A stretch of 64,000 nucleotides of DNA, taken from NCBI RefSeq assembly GCF_901709675.1, contig NC_051100.1, positions 7,288,786 to 7,352,785 of the forward strand. Reading direction: 5' to 3'. The position numbers were made by a program, and so were the translations under genes. A model generated the notes under the pieces. The model did not search any database. It was not told where the DNA came from and worked only from the letters and a program-made list of their open reading frames with translations. This DNA comes from Syngnathus acus. Lineage: Eukaryota; Chordata; Actinopteri; Syngnathiformes; Syngnathidae. Numbering within the stretch: the stretch's first letter is position 1; each line of letters begins with the position of its first letter. Of the stretch, positions 14,701 to 27,300 are shown piece by piece.

Positions 14701-15964
14701 GTTTCAATTTCTTGTCATTTATTGATTGAATGGAAATCAGTAGGAGTTATTCACTAATGTGTTTGAAAATAAGATTTCTAAACATTGGATGTATCTTACA
14801 AGCATCCATTGATGAAGTTTGATATATTACATGCATCAATTAATTAACTCAGTTGATTACATTTATGAGAAATAGAACACCAAGGAAATGTTGTGTTCTG
14901 TTGTCTAACAGCACCATCTAGTGGAAATCTTTAGAAGATCAGTTTTGGGTGATGTGCTGCTGCTTTTTCCCTTGATTTACAATTTTTTTAACTCTGAAGA
15001 GAAATTCAAATAGATATTTAAATTGGGGCATTATACCAATTGGTTCAACATATATGACATCAAACGGAAAGACCAGATTCAATTAGCAAATCTTTGAAAT
15101 ATAAAGACGTATTTACAACGTAATTCAACCTTAACTCTACAGTAGAAGTAAATAATGGAAGTGCATTGATGAGTAAAATTAATAAGCAACATGACTAACA
15201 TTAAAACATAATGCTTTGCAATGGTTATCAAAAAATAATGAATAAATCATACCGCATCATATTGCAGATTATTTTTGTGTAGAAACTCCAGCTTCAGTTT
15301 GGGATTTAGGTCATTGAAGCGATAGCGCATTAGGTCCACTTCCTGCTGTATGAACCACCTTCGGAGATCCTCCCTGTAAAAGATTCCGCAAGAAAAGTAT
15401 TTTGGTTCCTGTTCAATTGGCTCACATTGCACACTTGCAAACATCATTTACGTCTGGCAATAGGCAAGTCTTAGAATGAAGTGGGAGATGTGGTCCTTTC
15501 TTCGTTTCTCGTATTCACTTGGCCCGCTCTGTTTTGCAGAAAAAGAAACAAAACAGTTTTAGTATGTTATTGATATTTAACCAATATGCTCGTAGTGTTC
15601 TACTCACAGAATCTACTCTGTAAGGAAAATTCAAGTTTTTAAACTCAGAATCCAACTTCTTGATGTACTGCTCAGACAATTTTACACAGCTGACGCCCAA
15701 ATTCTCAACAGTCTTCAACACTACGGGGACAATAAAAGATGAGACACACAGAACATCATGATTTAATGATTGAATTGAGAAGTAATATGCACACTTAAAC
15801 ATCTTCATTGTCTGCTTACATTTCAGTCTCTCCACCGCAAATGTTTCGAATTCAGTGAGAGAGATGTTCTCAAGGGGTGGTTGTCCATAGAACTGCAGAG
15901 GAAGTCCATAGAGCTCCTTCTGAGGATTGATGGCAAACTTCTTTCTTCTGCTGGGAAACTGCAT
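5705..15964 (-). CDS. prim2: DNA primase large subunit (PRIM2), 13 coding exons
   Basis: Large subunit of the Pol alpha-primase complex, which makes the RNA primers for nuclear DNA replication. Coding exons in 5'-3' order on the minus strand: 15964-15820, 15720-15608, 15528-15452, 15373-15253, 14533-14438, 13975-13838, 10906-10839, 9701-9629, 9539-9354, 7028-6902, 6684-6602, 6449-6381 and 5950-5705. They sum to 1542 nt, or 513 aa plus TGA; human PRIM2 is 509 aa. All joins keep frame with GT-AG signals. The four [4Fe-4S] ligand cysteines of the C-terminal domain are present at about C286 (FPLCMRQLH), C366 (PFSCMK), C383 (GCPFRH) and C423 (ACQKYF), each one residue before the human positions. 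The N-terminal half carries the helical domain that contacts the small subunit ([22 protein letters not shown]). The start was chosen because MQFPSRRKK aligns with the human N-terminus just after acceptor TGCAG at 15970. The C-terminal tail after HPNQYF is divergent and acidic, as in other vertebrates. Confidence 0.97.
7069..7080. repeat. G12 homopolymer in prim2 intron
   Basis: Twelve consecutive G on the plus strand, inside the 2.3-kb prim2 intron 7029-9353. This is a likely length-variable site and a possible sequencing or assembly weak point. Confidence 0.9.
7991..8026. repeat. (AAT)n microsatellite in prim2 intron
   Basis: About 12 AAT units with one interruption (AAC). It is intronic to prim2 and has no coding potential. 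Confidence 0.9.
8325..8358. repeat. Alternating purine-pyrimidine tract with overlapping CACGTG palindromes
   Basis: The stretch tgtgcacgtgcacgtgtacg and the following gtgcgcg is nearly perfect alternating purine-pyrimidine, containing two CACGTG hexamers. Such tracts can adopt Z-DNA, and CACGTG is the canonical E-box. It lies in a prim2 intron with no other sign of a promoter, so function is open. Confidence 0.5.
9951..9972. repeat. (ATT)n microsatellite in prim2 intron
   Basis: Seven ATT units in the prim2 intron between coding exons 7 and 8 (9702-10838). Confidence 0.9.
14910..14924 (-). promoter_or_regulatory. Candidate CTCF motif in prim2 intron
   Basis: On the minus strand, CCACTAGATGGTGCT matches the CTCF core consensus CCASYAGRKGGCRSY at 14 of 15 positions, with T instead of C after GG. 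It lies in the prim2 intron 14534-15252. Motif match only. Confidence 0.35.
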
Positions 15965-16486
15965 AATGTCTGCAAACAAGTCAGGTAGGGTGCATGTTTA
16001 GATGTTCTACGCTGGAACGGGGCAAGACAAAAAGTATCATCAACAATAGTGCCAGTTGCAAAAACTTTGTGGAGCATAACCGATTTAGAAAAAAAAAAAG
16101 AAAAAGATTATAAAGGACTATCACGACACGTACACTTGCTGCCCATAAGAAAACCTAATAAGTTACGGTACTGTACACCTCGTCCACCTGATGTGATCAA
16201 ATATGAGATCCGTATGTGCAATCAAGAATCTACAATGTTTTATTTATTATTACTATTATCTGTAAAGGCAGCCAGCCCGAGTTTAGCTTTGTTATGGCTA
16301 AGGCCACATTGATTGTGGCTTACAGTTCATTTTGTTACAAACGCAACATAGGTATGAACACAAAAGCGCGACTAAGTGAGGTTGTGCAGAATACCAGTGA
16401 AATAAATAATACGATTTAAATGTATCTGTTTACCGATCGAATGATGGAACGACGCGTCAATGTGGAACGGCTTCTTCCCGATTCAC

Positions 16487-16496
16487 TCCCGCCAAA
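16487..16496 (-). promoter_or_regulatory. prim2: Consensus E2F site upstream of prim2
   Basis: TTTGGCGGGA on the minus strand is a textbook E2F/DP binding sequence. It lies within about 60 bp of the inferred end of the noncoding first exon of prim2. E2F control of replication genes at G1/S is well established. That this copy is used is inference from position. Confidence 0.65.
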
Positions 16497-16975
16497 TAGG
16501 GCTGAAAAACAGGGGACTGGTGACGAAATCCCAAAACCAGGAAGTAAGGTTGGCGACGCCCCGCCCCGTTTTGAATTATGAGTACTCGTTCTGTTATACA
16601 GCTTCTCCCGTTTGCGTCGCTTCCGTTATCATCATTCATCTGAAATACAAAACGTGTTTTGTATCTTTAAATCATTTTTATGCGCTTACTGGTTTGTCCT
16701 CCGCAATTATGGCTTAACACACTGATAATAATAATAGTTTACCAGAGAGCTGTTGCGCACATTTGTGATATGGTATAAAACATTTTGCTATTGCTATGTG
16801 ATGATAACTTGTCAAAGTTTTTCTCAGAGTTTCACCAAATTATTTATGTTGTTCGTAAAATGTGTATCCTTTTTACTGTTCAACAAAATCTTAGAGACTT
16901 ATAATGTTAATTACATGTCAGAACTACAATTGCTCCCATGATCCTTGAGCGATGACGTGTTATCATTCAGGCTCT

Positions 16976-17041
16976 GCTGCCTAGCAACAAACATTAGCGA
17001 GTTAGCAACGCGACCTAGCCACTCTCGTGCGCTACGTTGCT
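16976..17041. promoter_or_regulatory. rab23: Cluster of RFX/X-box half-sites near the rab23 start
   Basis: GCTGCCTAGCAAC (16976-16988) fits the X-box form GTNRCC-N1-RGYAAC with a single mismatch (C for T at position 2). Two more AGCAAC half-sites lie at 17004-17009 (+) and 17036-17041 (-, read as GTTGCT on +); extended by one base these two form an inverted repeat (AGCAACG...CGTTGCT). RFX factors drive ciliary genes, and Rab23 acts in ciliary Hedgehog signalling. The functional link is inferred. Confidence 0.45.
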
Positions 17042-18571
17042 AGCTCGCAGCAGCCAGGGCTTGCGGGTGGGTGGTGATGAAGAATTTTCATTTTGGCGAA
17101 TGACACTAGTAGTAATCTAACATCGACGCTGACCTGACTGCATTGCATTTAGAAGGCTTTGCTCATCTTTGTGCATTTTTAGTAGTCATTTGCAAGACGA
17201 CAATCAGGAGGAGCATAGTTTTTTTTTTCCTGCTGAAAAGGAACCTAGTCTTTTGGGCGTAAAGAGTGACTTTCTTCTCAAGACAGTTCATCTGATGTGG
17301 TTCAACACACAAACGTTATTCCAGGTAAGCGATCTGTCCTATTCTGGCTTGGTTTCCTTGACTTGTCAGCCAGAAAGACAACGCAAGCAGCTGCTGGCCA
17401 CTTGAGAGCGAGTGAGCCCCTTATGGACTAGAAGAGGTGAAGCTACAGGCGTGTGAGCGCAAACGACAGACAAGAGCGGCGTATCGGCGCAGCTCAAGTC
17501 AATTTATCGATTTCATTTAGTCGGGTTTGTCATTAATGGCTTTGGTGAGATAATGATTTTGTTCAGAGGTGTGGTGGACAGATGCTATCTTCTGATTCTG
17601 GTACTTTAAATGTCAATCAAGATATGCATGGCAGTCTTTTTTTTTTTTTTAAATGTTATCGCACTGCAAAACCAATTGTAAGTAGTGTTTTACAAAGTGC
17701 ACAGTGCTTGCACCATATGGTTAAATTCAAGACAGAAGCTGGATTGTTGGAAAAATGTGCTTTTGCCAAGCATCCTGTAAAGGAGGCCCAGTTGGGATAT
17801 TTTCACACTCATTGTTTTCAAACCTTTTTCTAGGCAATATAATGCATGTTTAACATTAGCAAATATAAGTGTGTTGATTTTTTTGACTGGTGTCACTATA
17901 CAGGACTATGTTACTGACATATAAACGAACCAATGCATAATTTGTAGTAAATAAACATTGTTCAGTCCAATTATGTGAAATTGAAAAATGTATAGTTCAA
18001 TGTGCCACGGCACATTAGTTGGTAATCATTGAGCCAAACGATCTGCAGTATTAGAAAAAGGACCCTGGCGATGCTGTCAATGGCCACTGAACAGCTTTCC
18101 CTCAATATGTTGTTTAGAGTTAGCAGCCGCAAGCATGTCATAGGCCAACTTGCCATGCGGAGTATGCAGCCGCAGTGTCGGACTGGAAGGCAGAATAAAC
18201 ACACCCAGACAGCTTTTATGTAAACAAGCGCACTGTAACATTTAGAGCTCCAATTAAGCCTCTTACCTCACTTATGACATGCATACATCATATGCACTCA
18301 TGTAATTTCTTTTTTATGAATCTTTTGCATTTGTATTTAATTGTTTAAGATTTGCTATCTGCTGGACATTTGTTTATGTCCTTATAGTAGCCAAGATCTT
18401 TTTACCTGTCAGTGAGATTTTTTTTTTTTCCCAAACCAAGTTAAATAAAGCAGTCAATTTGTTCAAACGTGTGTATTTTCTGCTCTCAGGGATTTTATGT
18501 GTATGTGTCACACGGGTGAATAAGTGCTCCATCGACGTCAAAGTGACACGAGCAGCTGGGGCGGCGTAACC

Positions 18572-19855
18572 ATGCTGGAGGAGGATATGGAAGTGGCCAT
18601 CAAGGTGGTTGTGGTGGGCAACGGTGCTGTGGGAAAGTCCAGCATGATCCAGCGCTACTGCAAGGGTGTTTTCACCAAGGACTACAAAAAGACCATCGGA
18701 GTAGACTTCCTGGAAAGGCAGATCATGTGGGTGACAAAAGATTCTGATGTAGGCTGATGTCACGGTGACTCATTCCATTCTCTGTCACGTTGATTTTAGG
18801 GCTAATGACGAAGACGTTCGCCTTATGCTATGGGACACGGCTGGGCAGGAGGAATTTGACGCCATCACTAAGGCGTACTACCGTGGTAAGAAATCACCAG
18901 GTTCATCAATATAACTTTCACAGCTTGTCTATTATTCGATATTGGCACAAAATCCATTGGCAGCATAACATTCATAGATTTTGCAGATTTCCTTAATGAA
19001 TTGTCCCTTGGGTGTTCAATTCAATCCACCAAGCAAATCTCCTGTGACGCTCTTCCGACAATATGCAGGTGTTGGGATTAAATTATGTATGGCGCACCGT
19101 GGTCCATTTACCTTTCTTTACAGGCGCCCAAGCGTGCGTGCTGGTGTTCTCTACCACAGACAGAGATTCATTTCTGGCTATTGACAATTGGAAGGAGAAG
19201 ATTGAAGGAGAGGTGGGAGATATTCCCGCAGTTCTTGTGCAGAATAAAATTGACCTCCTGGAAGAAACGGTTATTAAAAAGTAAGTTGTTTTTTTTCACG
19301 GATGTCAACAATTAGACACATCCATTGGAAGAATGAAGAATTTTCAGCACGTTATTTGTGTTGCAGCGAGGAAGCGGAGGCCTTGGCCAAGAGGCTTAAA
19401 TTGAGATTTTACCGAGTTTCAGTAAAAGAAGATTTGAATGTCACAGAGGGTAAGTTTTTGAAAATGTGATGTAACACTACAACGTAATTGTCCAAAAGGT
19501 GTAAAGAAGCGCTATAATTCTATAATTTTGTTTTTCAGTGTTTAAATACTTAGCTGAGAAGTATCTTCAACAACTCAAACAGCAAACAGCGGAGGAGACT
19601 GAGGCGGTACACTCGACCAGCAATAAAATAGGTAAGACACTTTACTGGGTGTATGATTTATTTATTTTTTTCTCCTTGCTTCCCCCACATGATGTCATCC
19701 AAACGCTGTTTTTCCACGCAGGAGTTTTTAATACCACAAGTAGTAATCCAAGCAACCAGAGCTCCAGCAACGGCAGAGAAGTCATCACACTACGACCAAA
19801 CAAACAAAGGACCAAGAAGAGTAAAAACCCATTCGGCAGCTGCAGCCTCCTCTAG
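18572..19855 (+). CDS. rab23: Ras-related protein Rab-23, 6 coding exons
   Basis: Small GTPase that negatively regulates Hedgehog signalling and acts in ciliary and endocytic traffic. Coding exons: 18572-18726, 18800-18885, 19124-19280, 19367-19449, 19539-19631 and 19722-19855. They total 708 nt, or 235 aa plus TAG; human is 237 aa. The G-domain motifs are all intact: P-loop GNGAVGKSS at residues 16-24, switch I KKTIGVDF, DTAGQEEFD, NKIDLL, and SVKED as the SAK-equivalent. The C-terminus ends CSLL, a cysteine prenylation motif in the position of human CSIP. The first exon must end at 18726 (donor GTGGGT) so that the codon completes as ATG before GCTAATGAC; reading through gives a spurious tail. 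The start is the first ATG in frame and matches the human MLEEDMEVAIK. Introns are 73-238 bp. It is divergent to prim2 and tail-to-tail with bag2. Confidence 0.97.
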
Positions 19856-20266
19856 ACAAACAGCATTTTTCGTTTGTTTGTTTGTTTGTGTGTGTGTTCG
19901 TTTTTTGTGCTGACCATCCACTGGTAGCCTCAGATAGAAACCAAAGTGCAAAGATGGGAAATCACCTCGCTACACTAACCTCACATTTAATCTCCTTACT
20001 AAATTTTCCTCCCTTATTGATGGATGAATTTCATCTCCATTATCTTGCACAATGGCTCCACTTTTGCTGTTCACAGATAATCCCTCATGTCTTCTGCCGC
20101 AGAGATTTCTTTTGGGGATGCAGGAAAAAGATCATCATTCTATTTTCACACAATTTTCCCAGACCACAAAAAACACTTCTTCAGAGATTTTTTTTTTTAC
20201 ATTTATGTGAAAAATTTGTCAGATTGATACTGTTTTCCCAATGACATCATATGATCCCCTGAATAG

Positions 20267-20272
20267 AATAAA
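20267..20272 (+). terminator. rab23: Candidate poly(A) signal of rab23
   Basis: First AATAAA after the stop codon, giving a 3' UTR of about 0.4 kb. A second AATAAA at 20830-20835 would give about 1 kb. Either or both may be used. Confidence 0.5.
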
Positions 20273-22485
20273 TTGTGAATAATTTTGCTCCTGCAGATTT
20301 CAGCTGCACATCTTTGTATGTATTATAGAAGACAAGCCGAGTATTTTATCCCTATCACTACGGTTTGGTTTATCTGTATTAAATTCAGCGACCGGTCAAA
20401 TGTATTTTTATACAAATCAAAAAAGTGTTGAGTGATAATTTGAAGTGTTAACGGCTTCCTGGTGCCAATTATGTCCTGTCTTAATGCAGCAGAGGTTTGA
20501 ATGTAACCTTCAAATAATCTGTCACGCTAACGTATATCCCAAAATGAATATGTGTGTCCACTCATCAATTTATTTACTAAATTCTAGCCCTCTGAGATTT
20601 AACAGGAGGCCGACACACTTGAGTTCTTCAAGTTACACTCGTCTATCGGACGTTGTTTTTATATGTTTATTTTTGTATGACTTTAAGTAACTCATTACTT
20701 TGTGAGTCATCAATGTTGTCAACTTGCCTAGCAGATATCAAGCACATTTTGATTTTTATCTAATATATTGTTTGGGTGTTCCGTGTTACCATGCTGCTTT
20801 TAATTTGAACAAATTAATAATTAAGGGAAAATAAATTAATAAATATCAGGTCTATAATGTTGCTTTTAGAATGCTTGGTGTGCTGGAATATCCAACAAAA
20901 TTTCAAATCCTTTTAAAAGAAATGCCTATTCTGCGCTAAGCCATTTGAAAGGTCTGGTCTAAGAAGCACAAACAAAATCTTGTAGGAAAGTCTCCTGTTA
21001 AATATCGTAATGTGAAATCATCTTTAAACTTCTTAATTCTATTTAAATGAATATTGGCCAATGACACATGCATGCACATTGTTTTTGTTCTTTGGGAACT
21101 GATTCTTTCGCATGTATGGTGGTATTTAACATTCAAATATTAGTACTGGAAGCAAAGAAAAGTGGCGTACTGTAATTGTGTTGCATGCAGAAGCCTTTTG
21201 TGAGCGCTCAGTGAATGTTCCAATTTGGTTGCAAAGCCACAATGCCTTAACCATGTTTACATTGTTGTCCATTGACCTCAAGGAAAATATTTTTGTCCCC
21301 TGAAAATGGCCCGCACATCACATTTGTATATGATCAATTCTTTGCCTTTTTTTTTTTTCTTAACCAAATGGACTTCACGCACTTTATCATTAAAATGGCA
21401 GAATTGGAGAAACCAAGAATCGGGAATTAAAATGACTCATAGTTATGTGCTGTCACTCAGGTGTTGTATGAATGTATGTGCTGCTTTCTTAATTTTTTTT
21501 TTATTCCATCAACCACATTATCTCATTAGAAAAAAAATAGTTTATGTCTCTGACAAATATGAATCATTGTTTCATTTTTAGTTCTAACAAATGTAACATG
21601 AAATGTGCCACGCAGTTGCGCTCCAGCTGTCATGGTCTAGAGGGGAGAGGTGAAATAAATGAATCTTAACTTTGTTTGTTCTCAGGCTTGTCACTTTAAT
21701 GACAATCAGCTCAACTGTGGCTCCATTACAGTTCAAATGTTACAGCATACGAACATATACGAACGAGTGCTGGAAACATGAAGAATTTTCTTTTTCAAAA
21801 AACTCCATCTGAACTGTTTGCACACATAATTGTTCCCTCAAGGCTCATTTTGGCTTATTCCTTCATTTTCAACCCACTCAAAACCTTCAGAAATTTGAAC
21901 TCGAAGTGGGATTTTACTTGAAGTTATTGGCAAAGTACGGCAATATTCTGATTAACAGGCGACAATGGTTCTTCTACAAAGAGGTATTTAAACAAGGGAC
22001 GACCTAAAAAAAAAAAGGTATTGTATGCTGTTATGTAAAGAAAATCTAATGACATTATGTGTTGTAAGTAACAGGTTTATATTCCTAAATTCATTGTTTA
22101 ATGTTATTATTGTAAAATATATAAAATCATGTATTTCACCATTCATTCTTGTATTAAAAATTTAGTCTCGTATTACTGCTGTACTTTTTTATGTAATTTG
22201 ATCTTGTCGCTATGACAGCAGTTGTTAAAGTAACAGGCTCCCTTCAACTTCAATTGTATGCACTTGTACACAAAATAAGCTTTATGCAAATAAATCCTCG
22301 GCTTAATGTGACTCGTATCGTCTTCAGGTATTGGTAGTAGAGTTAAAATTGTAATTAATGGTGGCATAAACATTTCATGCTAGTCTGGTGGTGCTTTTGG
22401 CCCCAAGGTACATAACAAATGTATGCACCCCATGTCACAGTTTGCTTACCACAGTGAAGGATATTTTAGGTTTTGGTAACAATTC
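20273..22485. other. Tail-to-tail spacer / 3' UTR region between rab23 and bag2
   Basis: AT-rich sequence with no recognisable exon on either strand. The right part probably includes the bag2 3' UTR, transcribed leftward; an ATTAAA variant signal on the minus strand sits at 22097-22102, but no strong canonical hexamer was found. The left part may hold an extended rab23 3' UTR. Confidence 0.5.
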
Positions 22486-23768
<1,283 letters not shown>

Positions 23769-24036
23769 TTACAAAGTTTTATTGTTGTAATATGATTTTT
23801 TAGCTATGATATTATTTGCAACTACTCCTAAAAAAAAAAGCAACAATACCAACGCTATCCCTTTGAGTGATTTTCCAAGTAACCTCCCAACTAAAAACTA
23901 TTAGTTTTACTGATTAATAGGTGGTAAAACGCAATACTAAAAGCCAAAGGCTATTCTTAACACAAAACCATCTGTCAAATTTCAGTAAGAAAAACTTTAC
24001 AAAAAAGTCAGGAAAAGTCTGCAAGAACATCAGAAA

Positions 24037-24042
24037 TTTATT
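24037..24042 (-). terminator. znf451: Candidate poly(A) signal of znf451
   Basis: AATAAA on the minus strand, 276 bp past the znf451 stop. A second minus-strand AATAAA at 23778-23783 is just upstream of the bag2 heat-shock element. Position-based assignment. Confidence 0.45.
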
Positions 24043-24317
24043 TGAAGACGCACACCGCAATACAAATTATACATCAGATGTTTCTCTGATTCTAAGTGAA
24101 ACTATACTCAACATAAATTTCAAAACAAATTTAAATGTTTTTTTTTCCAAAAACAAAACATACAAGCAAAGGTGTGGATCAGTGTGTGTTATGCCTTTTA
24201 AAGTTCAAGCATTCTTTTAAACATTGAGCTGATCTCTGAAACAACAAATCATAACTGAGTAACGTTATGTTGTTCTTCGTGCAAAACCCTCTGATTAATG
24301 AACAATGCGTCGTCTCC

Positions 24318-27300
24318 TCAGAAGTCCAGCAGGCTTCTTTGAAGAGCCTCTTGTAACTCTGTAAAATAATTTAAAAGCAGGCAGCCTTAGTGTTAGTGAC
24401 AAACATGATTAACATACTGTGTGGATCTCATCCGTGGTCTTAATTATGTACCTACTGACTCTTGATCTTCTGCGCTCAAAGCCATTTTGTGTTTCACTTT
24501 TACATCAGATGCATCTGTGGTGAAAAACAATACAATAAATTCAACCATAGTATCTCCCATCCATGTTCTGTACCGCTTATCCTCCCTTGATTGTATGCTT
24601 CTTGTTAATCTGTATTCTGCAAAAATGTAAACAAAGAAGTCATATACCATTTAGCTGTGCTTTGACCTCAACATTTTTCAGTGTTGGTGGTGGTTTTGTG
24701 GCATCTTTCCTGTAGGTCCTTGAGCTCACGCATGGCGCCAACGCACAGTGCTGGGAATGATAGTGATTATGGAACTCCGGAACATTCCCAAAGCATTGAC
24801 TGCAAGTTTGGCATTCTACTTCAAAGGTTTTGTCCAAGTTCAATGCAGGATGGATGGTGTTGACATGAGTCTTGATCTGAACATAGGAGTCCACGCGAAG
24901 CGCGCAAGGAGCACACATGTACTGACAGAGCCCTTCAGAAGCCAGTGTCTTCATGCAGCGGGTGTAGGTGACATTCAGTCCATCTCTGCTCTTCTCAGAG
25001 TTCATGCAGGGACATGGTTCCAGAGGTGTGCTACTCCCAGCGGGCTGAACAATATCGTCGTTGCCTATACAGTAGAAGTCGTTACTGTGCAGGCTTTCAT
25101 AGTGGCGCAGGAACTCTCCTTCGGACTCAAACTGCTTGCTGTTGCAGAGGCCGCAGAAGTAGGCGCTCTTCATCTGCCCGTCGTGCTCGTTGGCGCAATG
25201 TCGCTTCACGGTGGATGCCTTGAAGAACTTCTGCGGACAATGGCCGCACACAAACCTCTGGAATTTGTGGCTGCTCAGGTCGCCGCAGTGTTTGCGAACT
25301 GCGCCCTCCGAGTCAAACACGTCCTCGCACATCCGGCACATCCACGTAGGCAGCGCTCGGGAAGAGGAAGCCGCCGCCACCTCTGGTATGGACTCGGAGG
25401 TAGTGCACAAGTCCATTTTACCACTGTTACTGGTCGACGGCTGGGCATCCTCAGGCACATCCCGTTCAGTGCAGAACGTGTGCCCAGTGTGTGCGTCAGA
25501 CACGTGTGGCAGGACATCTGCTGGGCGAGGAATTTTCACTTTGCACTTGCAGCAGTAGATGAAGAAGTTCTCTAGATGTGCGCCCCCGTGAATGCGGCAC
25601 ATGTGCAAGCGGGCCATGCAAGATTCTCCCATGCGTTTATCGCACACGCCGCATTGGTAGAAGATTTGGTTCACGGCTAAGAGGTGATTACTGGCTGAGG
25701 TTTCGTCCAAAAACTTCATACCGCACTCGCAGAACCATGCGGTCGAGGAACCTAATTTGTTCCGTTTAGTGGCTACCTGCTCACACTCGTTCTTCGTGGT
25801 GCCGCTTTTATGAATTAGTATTCCAGAGGTGGGATTCTCCTCGTATTTAAACCAGTAGATAACTTGTTTCTCATGAAACTTGTCAAATTGAAGAAGAGCT
25901 TGCTCCATGGTCCCGTTGATCTCCACCTCATGTCGGGTGTCTTCTTTGTGACGTTCCACCTCTGTTTGGCTCAAAAACATTGAACAGCAGCGAGAGCACT
26001 GGCCTCGCACTTGCAGTTGTTTCACTAACTGCACCACTGTTGCATCGGCCTTGGCCACTGCGGTGCCATTTATGCACTTGACACTAGGGAAAGAACAGAA
26101 TAGCAAAATAAAATCTGGGGGAAAAAACACATTTTCAACAAGGGTCATATTCATATACAAATAAATACATTTCAGAAACATACTTAAAGTGAGCTGTAAT
26201 TTCCTGATGCGAAGTCAGCACTTTATGACAAAAAGTGCATTGGACAGTGAATGGGGTGTCCCTGCACAAGGCAATGAGGCGATTCATGGCACGATGTGGA
26301 AATGGAACTGGTACCACTTCTCTTTGGGAGTCTAAGGAAGAAAAGTTGGAAAAAAAAAAGACATCTCATTAATGCTATCAATTAACAGCTCAATTGGCAC
26401 ATTATACACTATATTTGATTATTTTCAAGGCAGATCATATTAAAGATGCATATGAAGAAGTCTCACCACTCATTTTGAGGGACTCTGTGAAGTGTTTTTT
26501 TGCTGACATGTGATGAAAACAATCTTCCCGTTTGTTGAAGAACAGGTAGCAGGTAGGACAGGCATAGCACATAATGGACAAGCAGCGCTGAGACATGGAG
26601 TGACCCTCGGGATGAGAAGAGGACGCCTAAGAAATTAAATTTCATTCACAAAGCACAACATGGGCGGATTTGATGAGTTACTTAAGTGGACAAACCTTAA
26701 ATTCAAGATGTGCCTGCCAATCTTCTTGGGTCTGAAAATGACGACAACAGGCCACACAGGCGAACACCTTAGTGGAACTTTCCTTGAGAGTGATGGTTGG
26801 ATCACAAGGTGAGTGGTCAAACCTACACAAGTAGAAAATAAATATATGAAAATAAAAATATGGAAAGCTTCAACCAAAATATTCACATTTGCCCAAAGAA
26901 ATAGACAATTAGAAAATAAAATCAACCTTTTCAGATGTCCTCCGAGGAGAAGTGCATTATCATAAACACGACAGCAGTTAATTACAGGACATAAGTATTT
27001 AGTCGAGGGTTTCGTGGGGTGAGCAGCGCTCCGTCGTCTTTTAAAACCAGAATTGACCTTTTCAGTCTGGACATCTACAAAAAAGGAGGCAGATCTCATT
27101 ATAAGGTAAATCAATTGAAAAGTATGACCACACAAATCTGGGTAAACTGTGCCGGTCTATTTAATGAGGATGCTGTTTATTTCATAAAGTGCAGTGAAGA
27201 AATTTTTTATTTTTTTATTGAGATGCAGGAAATACCTGAAAGCTTTAGCCAAAGTGCCACTTGGCGCTTTGCCTCCAGATTAGCTTCTTTTGTGGAACTA

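Larger units (their letters stand above)
16428..17330. promoter_or_regulatory. Divergent promoter region between prim2 and rab23
   Basis: The two genes are transcribed away from each other, with about 2.6 kb between their start codons. The segment is richer in G+C and CpG than its flanks. On the prim2 side, a minus-strand donor GTAAAC at 16433-16428 would end a noncoding first exon that splices to the acceptor at 15970, leaving 5 nt of UTR before the ATG. Upstream of it are the E2F site, a minus-strand GC box at 16558-16567 and an ETS-like CAGGAAGT at 16538-16545. On the rab23 side, a possible noncoding exon ends at donor 'ccag|gtaagc' near 17325 and could join the acceptor at 18488 (ctctcag). 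Exact start sites cannot be read from sequence. Confidence 0.6.

Noticed and set aside
18727-18757. Read-through tail of the first rab23 coding exon (WVTKDSDVG)
   Set aside because: Splicing from donor GTGGGT at 18727 restores ERQIMANDEDVRLMLW as in other Rab23 proteins.
24531-24640. Possible extra znf451 exon (EYRLTRSIQSREDKRYRTWM...)
   Set aside because: The open frame comes from a fish interspersed repeat fragment. Skipping it gives a perfect in-frame join (N-D-ASDVKVKHK).
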